From Lachnospiraceae bacterium (GTDB lineage: Bacteria; Bacillota; Clostridia; Lachnospirales; Lachnospiraceae), in NCBI GenBank assembly GCA_014804265.1, contig JAAVAC010000031.1, positions 1-64,000 on the forward strand: a DNA stretch of 64,000 nucleotides, read 5' to 3'. This document shows positions 1 to 8,382 of this stretch, piece by piece. The translations under genes were made by a program, and so were the position numbers. The notes under the pieces were generated by a model that was given only the letters and a program-made list of their open reading frames with translations, was not told where the DNA came from and ran no database searches. Each line of letters starts with the position of its first letter. The stretch's first letter is position 1.

Positions 1-25
1 ATAAATCAAATTGGAAACAAAAGGA

Positions 26-1231
26 ATGACACAAAGTACAGATAGAAAGAAATACCTATTCGCTTTTTTAACGGTTATGGCGATTTTTTCTATGGGACAA
101 ATCGCTGGCTCTATTGATGCAGCCATTGCGCTGATTGGACAGAATTTTGGACTGTCATCGTCCATGACAATGTATGTATCATCTGTCGCCGCTCTGGCAA
201 GCGTTATATTTGGACTTGTAGTTGGTTTGATTGCCGGCAAAAAGGTAAGCTATAAGGCGGTTGCCTGCTTTGCGGGTGTATGTGTGCTTGTCGGAGGACT
301 TGTTCCGTTCTTTGTAAAGGATTATGCGGTTCTTTTAGTTTTTCGCGCAGTTTATGGCATAGGGTATGGCGCTATGATGAGCTTGCAGAATACCTTCGCA
401 AGTCTTACACTTCCGAAAGAAAAACAGGCATCTGCTTTGGGAATCGGAATGTTTATAGGATACGGTACAAACTGTATCTTACAGTTTATAGGTGGAATTT
501 TAGCTGAAAAAGGTTGGAATTTTGTGTTTTTGAATAATCTTTTGTTGCTCATTCCGTTTGTCATTCTTCTGATCTGCTGTCCCAATATTCCAAACAATGA
601 TTCTGTAAAACAAGAGGCAGAAAAGAAAGGGCGTCATGCTTATCCTGCTGTTATCTTTGTAATGTGTATTGTCATGGCTCTGATAGGTCTTTTAATATCG
701 CCCTTGCTTATTGGCTGCTCGTTTCTTAGCGCGAATATTAATCCTTCTACTACCATTGCTGGTATTGTAGCGGTATGCTTCTCACTGGGTTGCATGGTCG
801 GAGGGCTTGTTTATCCGGTAATTTCAAAAAAGCTGGGACGCTATTGTTTTACCTGCTTTTTGCTTATAGCAGCGATTGGAGCGGCAGGCAGTGCATTTGC
901 CAATGCGATTCCGATTCTTTGTATTACAATCTTTCTTGGCGGTATGGGCTTTTCCACCACGCAGTCTGGTGCGATGATGGTAACGGGAGCCAGTGTTGCA
1001 AAATCCTCTGTTGCTATGGCCTCATCAATGATTATGGCATGTTTTAATCTCGGTGTGTTTCTGTGTAGTCCTTTTCAATCTCTGATTGGCAGTATTCCGG
1101 GAAGCGATGCACTCTATGCTCCGCTTTATATTGGTGCAGTTATTTTTGTAATAGGTGCCGTATTTTTTGCAGTCTATAATCCATTTCAAAGAAAAAGGTA
1201 TATGGGCAAAAAACTATCAAAGCTCTCTTGA
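26..1231 (+). CDS. MFS transporter, 12-TM
   Basis: Polytopic membrane protein of about 400 residues with roughly twelve hydrophobic helices, a central cytoplasmic loop rich in K and E (about residues 190-205) and a basic C-terminal tail. Length and topology fit the major facilitator superfamily. The substrate cannot be read from the sequence. ATG at 26 is preferred over the in-frame TTG at 11 because a GGAAA at 13-17 sits 8 nt upstream of it; an in-frame TAA at 2-4 rules out a longer gene. A MarR regulator with a dead MATE gene lies 0.9 kb downstream, so this may be part of a drug-efflux neighbourhood, which is inference. Confidence 0.85.
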   Translation: MTQSTDRKKYLFAFLTVMAIFSMGQIAGSIDAAIALIGQNFGLSSSMTMYVSSVAALASVIFGLVVGLIAGKKVSYKAVACFAGVCVLVGGLVPFFVKDYAVLLVFRAVYGIGYGAMMSLQNTFASLTLPKEKQASALGIGMFIGYGTNCILQFIGGILAEKGWNFVFLNNLLLLIPFVILLICCPNIPNNDSVKQEAEKKGRHAYPAVIFVMCIVMALIGLLISPLLIGCSFLSANINPSTTIAGIVAVCFSLGCMVGGLVYPVISKKLGRYCFTCFLLIAAIGAAGSAFANAIPILCITIFLGGMGFSTTQSGAMMVTGASVAKSSVAMASSMIMACFNLGVFLCSPFQSLIGSIPGSDALYAPLYIGAVIFVIGAVFFAVYNPFQRKRYMGKKLSKLS

Positions 1232-1319
1232 CAAGTTAATGTAGATGAACTAAAATGTAGTTAATTTCGGTGAACTTTGTTTCAAATGTGAGAAAAACTT
1301 TATTTTGGAGGATGTGACC

Positions 1320-2060
1320 ATGCAAAACGACCAAGTTGGAAAAGCGATTCCGTGGAACCCGTGGCACGGGTGCAAAAAGGTAAGTCCGGGCTGTAAAAAC
1401 TGCTTTGTATACAAGCAGGACAGGAGATATGGAAGAGATACAACTAAAATTGAAAAGGGGAAGACCACTTATGAACTCAGGGATAAGGATGTACCGCCTC
1501 ATTCCTTGATCAAACTATGCTTTTCTTCTGATTTCTTTATCGAAGAAGCCGATATGTGGCGGGAGGGCTGCTGGGATTATATCCGGCGGAGAAAAGATTG
1601 CACTTTCGTCATGACCACCAAGCGACCGGAACGGATTAAGCTGTGCGTCCCGGATGATTGGGGCGATGGTTGGGAACACGTCTATATCAGTATCTCCATT
1701 GAGAATCAGGAGATGGCCGATATTCGCTTGAAGCATTTCCTAGAAGCTCCAGTCAAACACCGGGAGGTATTTTGTTCTCCCCTGATCGGTCCGATCTCTC
1801 TGGGGAAATACCTGGACACAGGCTTGATTAAATGTGTGAATGTCGGTGGAGAAATGGCTCCTAAAGCAGATGTCCGACCCATCGAGTATGAATGGGTAAA
1901 GGCTCTGTATCTGGAGGCTAGGGAACGGAATATTGAGTTTTATTTCCATCAATGCGGCTCTATGTTTTTGCGGGATGGGAAAAACATTGGCAAATGGAAT
2001 CTAAACGAACAAATCAAACGTGCTGAAGATATACAACATGAGCTTGAAAAAACGTTCTGA
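1320..2060 (+). CDS. DUF5131 family protein (phage Gp37/Gp68-like)
   Basis: About 246 residues with the family hallmarks: an N-terminal NPWHGCKKVSPGCKNC segment holding three clustered cysteines, the block CFSSDFFIEEADMWR, TTKRPERI, and a C-terminal FYFHQCG. The family is common in phages and mobile regions; it has a radical-SAM-like cysteine arrangement, but its reaction is not established. ATG at 1320 is the start because GGAGG at 1307-1311 is 8 nt upstream; the upstream TTG at 1305 would place the RBS inside the gene. Its position between a transporter and a MarR gene suggests an acquired gene. Confidence 0.85.
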   Translation: MQNDQVGKAIPWNPWHGCKKVSPGCKNCFVYKQDRRYGRDTTKIEKGKTTYELRDKDVPPHSLIKLCFSSDFFIEEADMWREGCWDYIRRRKDCTFVMTTKRPERIKLCVPDDWGDGWEHVYISISIENQEMADIRLKHFLEAPVKHREVFCSPLIGPISLGKYLDTGLIKCVNVGGEMAPKADVRPIEYEWVKALYLEARERNIEFYFHQCGSMFLRDGKNIGKWNLNEQIKRAEDIQHELEKTF

Positions 2061-2103
2061 GAGGATACGATCATGAATGTAAATGGTTTGAAACGAGGGC
2101 TTT

Positions 2104-2535
2104 ATGGATAAATACTTTGTTGCTAATGCAGTGCTTTCGATTTTTGTAAAAAGCTATGCGGAACTAAAAAAAGATTTGCCGATTCGTCCAAGCGAGATGG
2201 GAGTTCTTAACATCATCACAGAAACACCGGGACTCCATACACCGATGATGCTTGCCGAGGCACTGAAAGTATCAAAACCGATGATCACTGCACATCTGAC
2301 TTCTTTAATGAATAAGGGGTATATCACAAAGCAGCCTTCTCTTGAAGATAAGCGTGCTTACTATATCGTGCCTACTGAAAAGGCCAGAGCATTGGTAAAG
2401 GATGCGAAAGAAGATTTATATTGGCATCTTGAGAAATTGACGAATGGTTTGGGAGAAGAACGGTTTGATCTGTTGGTAAAGCTGGCCGAGGAAGCAACCA
2501 ATATTTTAGAAGAGATAAAGGGCGGAGAAAAATGA
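2104..2535 (+). CDS. MarR family transcriptional regulator
   Basis: A 143-residue winged-helix regulator. The recognition region (about residues 45-90: LAEALKVSKPMITAHLTSLMNKGYITK followed by a wing with EDKRAYY) matches MarR proteins, flanked by the usual dimerising helices. GAGGG lies just upstream of the ATG. The stop codon overlaps the ATG of the following MATE gene (ATGA), the common MarR-MATE arrangement in which the regulator controls an efflux pump. The pump gene is broken here, so the regulator may be an orphan. Confidence 0.9.
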   Translation: MDKYFVANAVLSIFVKSYAELKKDLPIRPSEMGVLNIITETPGLHTPMMLAEALKVSKPMITAHLTSLMNKGYITKQPSLEDKRAYYIVPTEKARALVKDAKEDLYWHLEKLTNGLGEERFDLLVKLAEEATNILEEIKGGEK

Positions 2536-2729
2536 GGATATCAGGTCAGCCTGTAAACCCGCTTGCGATAGCACCCATCGGAAAGATGCTGGCATAATTT
2601 GCTGTCTTGGCGATTATAAGCAATCTAATTACATTTGCATTTAACATCGTCGATCAGATTTTTATTGGGCAGAATCTTGGGATTCTTGGCATTACGGGAC
2701 TGTCGGGAATGACAGTCCCTATACAAAAA
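2532..2729 (+). pseudogene. MATE efflux transporter, nonsense-mutated and 3'-truncated
   Basis: Starts with ATG overlapping the marR stop. The translation begins NPLAIAPIGKMLA, then hits TAA at 2595-2597 (codon 22), then continues in the same frame with FAVLAIISNLI...FNIVDQIFIGQ, the signature N-terminus of MATE transporters. In intact relatives the stop position is usually Q, so a single CAA-to-TAA change explains it. Homology ends near 2729 and an unrelated minus-strand gene begins at once, so about 85 percent of the gene is missing. Confidence 0.8.
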
Positions 2730-2736
2730 GGGTATG

Positions 2737-2976
2737 CTACCACAAGTCTAATGAATCTTCCGTCTCTACCCATATTTGCATACTGCCCTCAAGATATAGC
2801 CTTGCATATTCGATTGGTTTATCTATTGCTAACGCATTTAAGGCACATTCAGAGCATGGCGTTGTTTTCAACCTTTCTTCTGCTTTGTTGCAATCTATCC
2901 GCAAAAAGTAGCCAGCATAAGTATATATGTCAATACTGTTATGATTAATGTTATATGTTGCATAAATAATATTCAT
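2737..2976 (-). CDS. small DUF6061-like protein
   Basis: A 79-residue protein with the pattern I...YN...I.I....G....IDC, followed by LN.LA.DKPIEYARLYLEG, which resembles the small DUF6061 proteins of Clostridia (function unknown). It ends about 10 bp from the last recognisable MATE codon, so insertion of the segment carrying this gene probably truncated the pump gene. A purine-rich AGAAGA stretch precedes the start. Family assignment is from memory of the pattern. Confidence 0.5.
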   Translation of the reverse strand: MNIIYATYNINHNSIDIYTYAGYFLRIDCNKAEERLKTTPCSECALNALAIDKPIEYARLYLEGSMQIWVETEDSLDLW

Positions 2977-3007
2977 TCTTATTTTTCTTCTTTCTTTAAA
3001 ATTTTTG

Positions 3008-3054
3008 AAAGCATTTCAATCAGTTCACCATACCTGTTCATTTTGTGTTATAAT
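3008..3054 (+). promoter_or_regulatory. promoter-like block with extended -10, repeated at 12083
   Basis: Contains an extended -10 (TGT-TATAAT, TATAAT at 3049-3054) and an upstream block AAGCATTTCAAT-c-AGTTCACCATA. The same block precedes the ybaK gene at 12083-12130. No good -35 at 17 bp; TTCACC is 19 bp away here and 20 bp away in the other copy, so the conserved upstream part may be a protein-binding site. It would drive the hydrolase gene at 3271. Confidence 0.5.
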
Positions 3055-3069
3055 GTTTTCTGTGATTTT

Positions 3070-3147
3070 GTTTCCCTTATTTTTTCCCTTATCAGGGTTC
3101 ATAATGAATTGTGGGAAGATATAACACAAGGGAAACAATAAGGGAAA
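3070..3147. repeat. nested inverted repeat of TTTCCCTTATT
   Basis: TTTCCCTTATT at 3071-3081 is matched by AATAAGGGAAA at 3137-3147, and a second TTTCCCTT at 3083-3090 by AAGGGAAA at 3128-3135. The arms can fold into a long stem. A further TTTCCCTTA lies near 3220. No gene was recognised inside. It sits between the truncated MATE/DUF6061 region and the hydrolase and may mark the edge of a lost insertion. Confidence 0.55.
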
Positions 3148-3270
3148 GCTCACCTGCGATAAATTTAGTGTTTTCAAGGGTTAGCGGAGATTTTAATAAC
3201 AAAATATAACAGCTAATGTTTCCCTTAAAAATCATCAAATCACAATCGAAATTTGTGGAGGATTAAGAAG

Positions 3271-3774
3271 ATGAAAAAAGCATTATTGGTAATTGATATG
3301 CAAAATGTTTGTGTCGGAGAAAACCATGCAGCATTTTTTAAATATCATAATGCAGACCTTATACAATCAGTGAATGGAGTTATAGACGCCAATAAAGACA
3401 ACATAGTTATTTATATCAAAAATATAATGAAAAAAAATTTGCTAAATAAGTTTGCACCGTTTCATGCATATGAAGGTACGAAAGATGCTGAGTTAGTAAA
3501 TAATCTTCAGATAGTATCAGAAAATATATTTATCAAATATGAAGGTAATGCATTCTCTAACCCTGCACTTAATGAATTCTTGAAAAAAAGTGGTATTAAG
3601 TGTGTTGAAGTTGTAGGTGTAGATGGTGGAGGGTGTGTTGCTCTGACTGCATTAGGAGCTGCTAAAGAAGGATATAAAGTAATAATTAATGAAAATGCTA
3701 TTGGTACAATGTTTGCAAAAAAGAGAAATAAATATTTCAAAAAACTAAAAGATGCAGGTGCAGAATTTATTTAG
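3271..3774 (+). CDS. isochorismatase-family cysteine hydrolase
   Basis: About 167 residues. The N-terminal LLVIDMQNV carries the catalytic Asp, a conserved-position Lys lies in FIKYEGNAFSN, and VVGVDGGGCVALTALGA carries the catalytic Cys of the isochorismatase/nicotinamidase-type hydrolases. The substrate cannot be deduced. ATG at 3271 has GGAGG at 3257-3261, 9 nt upstream; the in-frame GTG at 3253 would overlap that RBS. The gene is more AT-rich than its downstream neighbours, consistent with transfer. Confidence 0.8.
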   Translation: MKKALLVIDMQNVCVGENHAAFFKYHNADLIQSVNGVIDANKDNIVIYIKNIMKKNLLNKFAPFHAYEGTKDAELVNNLQIVSENIFIKYEGNAFSNPALNEFLKKSGIKCVEVVGVDGGGCVALTALGAAKEGYKVIINENAIGTMFAKKRNKYFKKLKDAGAEFI

Positions 3775-3802
3775 ACAAGTACCAGATAGACAAGTACCAG
3801 AT
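3773..3802. repeat. 15-bp tandem duplication at a gene end
   Basis: AGACAAGTACCAGAT occurs twice back to back, starting inside the stop codon of the hydrolase gene. Only two copies; most likely a replication slippage. Confidence 0.8.
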
Positions 3803-3875
3803 GGCTTTTCGATACCCAGTAGGAGCAGCCGGAGTCCCCTCATCCAAATCCCCCAATTGCCAACAACGAACCATC

Positions 3876-3905
3876 TTGACAAAAATCCCACCCATTCACT
3901 ATACT
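3876..3905 (+). promoter_or_regulatory. promoter for the ABC-F gene
   Basis: TTGACA at 3876-3881 and TATACT at 3900-3905 with an 18-bp spacer, 38 bp before the ABC-F start. Confidence 0.7.
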
Positions 3906-3943
3906 TATGAATACACGAATAGGAGAGGAAAACAGGAGCAATC

Positions 3944-5500
3944 ATGAGCATATTAAATGTAGAACACCTTTCCCATGGCTTTGGGGACCGGGCTATTTTT
4001 CAGGACGTGTCCTTCCGCCTGTTAAAAGGAGAACATATCGGATTAGTAGGCGCTAACGGCGAAGGAAAATCCACCTTTTTAAATATCGTAACCGGAAAGC
4101 TTATGCCTGATGAGGGAAAAGTGGAATGGGCAAAAAATGTCCGGGTAGGTTATCTGGACCAGCATGCAGTGCTGGAAAAGGGGATGTCTGTCAGAGATGT
4201 ATTGAACAGCGCCTTTGCCTATTTATTTGAGCTGGAAGCAAGAATGAATCAAGTATGCGATGCCATGGGGAGCGCTTCTTGTGATGAGCTGGAAAGCCTG
4301 ATGGAAGAACTGGCAGTGCTGCAGGATACCTTGACATTACATGACTTTTATGTGATTGACACAAAGGTAGAGGAAGTGGGACGTGCCCTTGGACTGGACA
4401 GCATTGGACTGGATAAGGACGTAATAGAGTTAAGCGGAGGCCAGCGTACAAAGGTACTGTTGGGAAAGCTATTGTTGGAAAAACCGGATATATTGCTTTT
4501 AGATGAACCAACCAATTATCTGGATGAGCAGCATATTGCATGGCTGGAAAGATATCTTCAGGATTATGAGAATGCTTTTATACTGATCTCTCATGACATT
4601 CCTTTTTTAAACAGCGTCATCAATCTGATTTATCATATGGAAAACCAGGAGCTGAACCGCTATGTAGGAGATTATGATAAGTTTCAGGAAGTGTATGCCA
4701 TGAAAAAGTCCCAGCAGGAGGCGGCTTATAAGAGACAGCAGCAGGAAATTAAGGATTTAGAGGATTTTGTGGCAAGAAACAAGGCAAGAGTTTCCACCAG
4801 AAACATGGCCATGTCCAGACAGAAAAAGCTGGACAAAATGGAAAGAATAGAAAGGACTTACGAAAAGCCCAAGCCGGAATTTCGTTTTAAGGAAGCCAGG
4901 CTTCCTGGAAAATGCCTGTTTGAGACAACGGATTTGATTATCGGTTATGAAGAGCCCTTAAGCAGGGAATTGAACCTTCGTATGGAGCGTGGAGAAAAAA
5001 TTGCACTGATTGGTGCAAACGGAATTGGAAAGACCACCCTGTTAAAAAGCATTTTAGGACTTCAGCCTCCTTTATCTGGAAAAGCGGAGTTAGGGGACTA
5101 TCTGGAAATCGGCTATTTTGAGCAGGAAGGGGATTATACCAATAAGACAACCTGCATTGAGGAAATCTGGAAGGAATACCCTTCTTTCTCCCAGTATGAG
5201 GTTCGCTCTGCCCTTGCAAAATGCGGGCTTACCACCAAGCATATTGAAAGCCAGGTAAGAGTGTTAAGCGGCGGCGAACAGGCAAAGGTTAGATTATGTA
5301 AACTAATCAACCGGGAAACCAATCTTCTTCTTTTGGACGAGCCTACCAATCATTTGGATCAGGATGCCAAGGATGAGCTGAAACGGGCATTGCAGGAGTA
5401 TAAGGGGAGTTTGTTGCTTATCTGTCATGAGCCGGAATTTTACCGGGATGTAGTGACGGATGTGTGGGACTGCAGCATGTGGACTATGAAAATCCTATAG
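3944..5500 (+). CDS. ABC-F family ATPase
   Basis: 518 residues with two complete ATP-binding cassettes and no membrane segment. Walker A GANGEGKST (about 36-44), signature LSGGQ (about 163), Walker B ILLLDEPTNYLD (about 184); second cassette GANGIGKTT (about 356), LSGGEQAK (about 440), LLLLDEPTNHLD. The cassettes are joined by a charged linker of about 80 residues (KKSQQEAAYKRQQQE...). ABC-F proteins act on the ribosome, relieving stalling or protecting it from antibiotics; which subgroup this is cannot be settled here. GGAG-rich RBS and its own TTGACA/TATACT promoter precede it. Confidence 0.9.
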   Translation: MSILNVEHLSHGFGDRAIFQDVSFRLLKGEHIGLVGANGEGKSTFLNIVTGKLMPDEGKVEWAKNVRVGYLDQHAVLEKGMSVRDVLNSAFAYLFELEARMNQVCDAMGSASCDELESLMEELAVLQDTLTLHDFYVIDTKVEEVGRALGLDSIGLDKDVIELSGGQRTKVLLGKLLLEKPDILLLDEPTNYLDEQHIAWLERYLQDYENAFILISHDIPFLNSVINLIYHMENQELNRYVGDYDKFQEVYAMKKSQQEAAYKRQQQEIKDLEDFVARNKARVSTRNMAMSRQKKLDKMERIERTYEKPKPEFRFKEARLPGKCLFETTDLIIGYEEPLSRELNLRMERGEKIALIGANGIGKTTLLKSILGLQPPLSGKAELGDYLEIGYFEQEGDYTNKTTCIEEIWKEYPSFSQYEVRSALAKCGLTTKHIESQVRVLSGGEQAKVRLCKLINRETNLLLLDEPTNHLDQDAKDELKRALQEYKGSLLLICHEPEFYRDVVTDVWDCSMWTMKIL

Positions 5501-5507
5501 AAATGAC

Positions 5508-5537
5508 TTGTATTTTTCCTATGAAATGGATTATAAT
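5508..5537 (+). promoter_or_regulatory. promoter for exodeoxyribonuclease III
   Basis: TTGTAT at 5508-5513 and TATAAT at 5532-5537, 18-bp spacer, about 100 bp before the start of the nuclease gene. Confidence 0.6.
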
Positions 5538-5635
5538 ACAACATGGAAAGCAAAGAAGCTTTGTAAAACAGGTATTTGGTTTTACAGAGCCTTTTGTTTG
5601 TATGTTGGAAACAGACGATTGCGAGGGCAAAGAAA

Positions 5636-6394
5636 ATGAAGTGTATCTCATGGAATGTAAACGGTCTTAGAGCCTGCGTGGGAAAAGGATTCTTAGAGGC
5701 TGTAAAAGCCCTGGATGCGGATATTTTCTGCGTACAGGAAACAAAATTGCAGCAGGGGCAGATCGATTTGGAGCTGGAGGGCTATTATCAATATTGGAAT
5801 TATGCAGAGAAAAAGGGGTATTCCGGAACAGCGGTCTTTACCAAAAAAGAGCCTTTGTCCGTAAGAACAGGCATAGGAAAAGAAGAACATGACAAAGAAG
5901 GAAGAGTCATTACCCTGGAGTATGAGTCTTTTTATTTTGTAACAGTGTATACACCCAATTCGGGAGACGGGCTGAAAAGACTGGATTACCGGATGCTTTG
6001 GGAGAAAGACTTTCTTGCTTATGTAAAAGGGCTGGAGGAAAAGAAGCCAGTAATCATATGTGGAGATTTGAATGTGGCCCATAAGGAAATCGATTTGAAA
6101 AATCCCAAGACCAATCGGAAAAATGCCGGGTTTACCGACGAGGAGAGGGAAAAGTTTACAAGGCTTTTAGAAGCCGGATTCATTGATACGTTCCGCTATT
6201 TTTATCCGGAGTTAGAAGGAGCTTATTCCTGGTGGTCTTACCGGTTTCAGGCAAGAGCTAAAAATGCCGGATGGAGAATCGATTATTTTCTTGCTTCGGA
6301 ATGCTTAAAGGACAGGCTTAAGGATGGAAAGATCCATAGCGATGTGTTAGGTTCCGATCATTGTCCAGTGGAACTTATGATAGATATGGAATGA
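5636..6394 (+). CDS. xth: exodeoxyribonuclease III / AP endonuclease
   Basis: 252 residues. Removes nucleotides from 3' ends and cuts at abasic sites during base-excision repair. Visible family motifs: [16 protein letters not shown] (metal-binding Glu), [15 protein letters not shown] (catalytic Tyr), GDLNVAH (Asp/Asn) and GSDHCPV (catalytic Asp-His). ATG at 5636 places KCISWN at the N-terminus as in relatives; the 20 upstream in-frame codons are not conserved-looking, and GCGAGG sits about 9 nt before this ATG. Single gene with its own promoter. Confidence 0.93.
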   Translation: MKCISWNVNGLRACVGKGFLEAVKALDADIFCVQETKLQQGQIDLELEGYYQYWNYAEKKGYSGTAVFTKKEPLSVRTGIGKEEHDKEGRVITLEYESFYFVTVYTPNSGDGLKRLDYRMLWEKDFLAYVKGLEEKKPVIICGDLNVAHKEIDLKNPKTNRKNAGFTDEEREKFTRLLEAGFIDTFRYFYPELEGAYSWWSYRFQARAKNAGWRIDYFLASECLKDRLKDGKIHSDVLGSDHCPVELMIDME

Positions 6395-6458
6395 TATCCT
6401 ATCAGTACTTTTATAATTGTTTCAGTAATAGAATAGAGATATAGAGGAGATGAAGTCG

Positions 6459-7418
6459 ATGGGGAAGGGAAAATGTTCCAGTATACTTGCAGGGGTCTTT
6501 TCCATTATATTAGTATTAGGGGCATTGATGCCTGCTTTGCCAAGGTCAGAGGCTACAGCGGGGCAGACAGTTGAAGAGCAGACGCAGGCCATATCAGAGG
6601 AACAGTCCCTTGGAAACAGAAGGAATGTGCAGGAGACAGAAGGGCAGGATATGGAAGTCCACTTTCTGGATGTAGGGCAGGCGGACTGTATTCTTGCGGC
6701 CTGCGGCGGTCATTTCATGCTGGTGGATGCTGGAAATAATGGAGACGGAGAAAAGATTGCGGTCTACTTAAAGGAACAGGGGATTTCCAAGCTTGATTAT
6801 GTGATTGCAACGCATCCTCATGCAGACCATATTGGCGGATTGGATACGATTATAGAAAGCTTTGAAATCGTAACGCTGATCATGCCTCCCAAGGTACATA
6901 CAACTGCAACATTTGAAGATGTGATAACGGCAATTGAAAACAGGGACTTGTCCATTACCATGCCGAAGCCGGGGGACACCTATGCTCTGGGAAGTGCTTC
7001 TTTTACCATATTGGCTCCGGTTAAGGAAGATTATGGAGAAGAATTGAATAACTGGTCTGTTGGCATCAGGCTGATGCACGGTTCCAATTCTATCGTTATG
7101 TGCGGAGATGCAGAAGGAGAAGCGGAGAAAGATATTTGTGAAAATGGTCTGGATATTTCTGCAGATGTGTTGAAGCTGGGGCATCATGGCAGCAGGACAT
7201 CCACCAGTGAATTGTTCTTACAGACAGTAAAGCCGAAATATGCGATTATATCCTGTGGAAAAGGAAATGATTACGGGCATCCCCATAAGGAGACATTAGA
7301 AAAAATGGCAGCGGCCGGCATATCCGTTTTCCGGACGGATGAGCAGGGAACGATCATACTCAAAAGTGATGGAAACAGCCTGCAATTCAATGTGGAGCCA
7401 AGCACCTCCATGAAGTGA
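6459..7418 (+). CDS. secreted ComEC/Rec2-like MBL-fold hydrolase
   Basis: About 319 residues with an N-terminal hydrophobic signal segment (SSILAGVFSIILVLGALMP). The body starts MEVHFLDVGQADC and carries THPHADHIGG, the metal-binding motif of the metallo-beta-lactamase fold, then GDAEGEAE, LKLGHHGSRTSTS and YGHPHKETL. This is the pattern of the stand-alone ComEC/Rec2 hydrolase domain, a probable extracellular nuclease or phosphodiesterase. ATG at 6459 is preferred because AGGAG (6445-6449) is 9 nt upstream; ATG 6450 touches it. The DUF3006 gene follows, a frequent partner. Confidence 0.85.
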   Translation: MGKGKCSSILAGVFSIILVLGALMPALPRSEATAGQTVEEQTQAISEEQSLGNRRNVQETEGQDMEVHFLDVGQADCILAACGGHFMLVDAGNNGDGEKIAVYLKEQGISKLDYVIATHPHADHIGGLDTIIESFEIVTLIMPPKVHTTATFEDVITAIENRDLSITMPKPGDTYALGSASFTILAPVKEDYGEELNNWSVGIRLMHGSNSIVMCGDAEGEAEKDICENGLDISADVLKLGHHGSRTSTSELFLQTVKPKYAIISCGKGNDYGHPHKETLEKMAAAGISVFRTDEQGTIILKSDGNSLQFNVEPSTSMK

Positions 7419-7484
7419 GATAAAGTGTCGCCTGCAAAGAAATAACAGAAAAGTTGACAGGTTTTAGGGAAGGGAGATAGAAAT

Positions 7485-7697
7485 ATGTTAGTAATTGATC
7501 GATTTGAAGAAAATATAGCAGTTTGTGAAAAAGAGGATAAGACAGTGGTAAAAATTCCAAAATATAAACTGCCCCTGCAAGTAAAAGAAGGAGATTGTAT
7601 TACACTGGACGAAAAAGGTGTTTATGTAATTGCCTTGGAAAAAACAGAAGAAAAAAAGCAGGAAATCCATGAGAGATTCCATAAGCTTTTCAAATAA
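7485..7697 (+). CDS. DUF3006 family protein
   Basis: 70 residues: LVIDRFEENIAVCE..., a beta-rich small domain ending in a charged helix (EKTEEKKQEIHERFHKLF). DUF3006 proteins are regularly encoded next to ComEC-like MBL hydrolases, as here. Function unknown. A GGGAG RBS precedes the ATG, and the gene is followed by a strong terminator. Confidence 0.85.
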   Translation: MLVIDRFEENIAVCEKEDKTVVKIPKYKLPLQVKEGDCITLDEKGVYVIALEKTEEKKQEIHERFHKLFK

Positions 7698-7737
7698 TAA
7701 AAGGGTTTTTTGTACATACATGAATATTTTACATACA

Positions 7738-7782
7738 AAAATGCTCATACTTAGGATAGAAAGGTCCGGGTATGAGCATTTT
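7738..7782 (+). terminator. hairpin terminator after DUF3006
   Basis: AAAATGCTCATAC at 7738-7750 pairs with GTATGAGCATTTT at 7770-7782; 13-bp stem ending in a T run. Confidence 0.8.
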
Positions 7783-7841
7783 CATATGTAAATGCATTCA
7801 AAAGGAACGATTTGATAATCCGGCGGAAAAGGAGAAAGAGG

Positions 7842-8381
7842 ATGGAAGCATTAAAAGGAAGCAAGACAGAAAAGAATCTGATGGAAGCATTTGCAGGAGA
7901 GTCCATGGCAAGAAACCAATACTGCTATTTTGCCAAAAGAGCAAGAAATGATGGCTATCATCAAATTGCTAATTTGTTTGAAGAAACAGCGGCAAATGAA
8001 AAGGCCCATGCAAAATTATGGTTCAAGTTGTTACATGACGGAATCGGTCCTACTGAGGTGAATCTGGCAGAAGCAGCCAAGGGAGAACACTACGAATGGA
8101 GTGATATGTACCCGAGATTTGCCAAGGAAGCAAGGGAGGAAGGCTTTGAAGCCATTGCCCGCCTGTTCGATAAGGTGGCGGATATCGAAAAGGCTCATGA
8201 AGAACGTTATTTAAAGCTTTTGAAAAATGTAGAAGGCGGTCTTGTGTTCACAAAAGAGGGAGATGCCATTTGGCAGTGCTTAAATTGCGGCCATCTGGTA
8301 ATTGGAAAAGAAGCTCCGGAGGTATGTCCTGTATGCGCCCATACACAGGCATATTTCCAAGTAAAGGCAGAAAACTACTAA
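7842..8381 (+). CDS. rbr: rubrerythrin
   Basis: 179 residues. N-terminal ferritin-like diiron domain with [24 protein letters not shown] and [11 protein letters not shown], followed by a C-terminal rubredoxin-like domain with CLNCG and CPVC. Reduces hydrogen peroxide in anaerobes. ATG at 7842 has GGAG at 7831-7834, 7 nt upstream. One base separates its stop from the PFOR start and a rubredoxin follows, so the three probably form an operon that pairs oxidative-stress defence with an oxygen-sensitive iron-sulfur enzyme and its electron carrier. Confidence 0.93.
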   Translation: MEALKGSKTEKNLMEAFAGESMARNQYCYFAKRARNDGYHQIANLFEETAANEKAHAKLWFKLLHDGIGPTEVNLAEAAKGEHYEWSDMYPRFAKEAREEGFEAIARLFDKVADIEKAHEERYLKLLKNVEGGLVFTKEGDAIWQCLNCGHLVIGKEAPEVCPVCAHTQAYFQVKAENY

Positions 8382-8382
8382 T

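Noticed and set aside
3773..3802. CRISPR-like repeat
   Set aside because: Two directly abutting 15-bp copies with no spacer and no cas gene.
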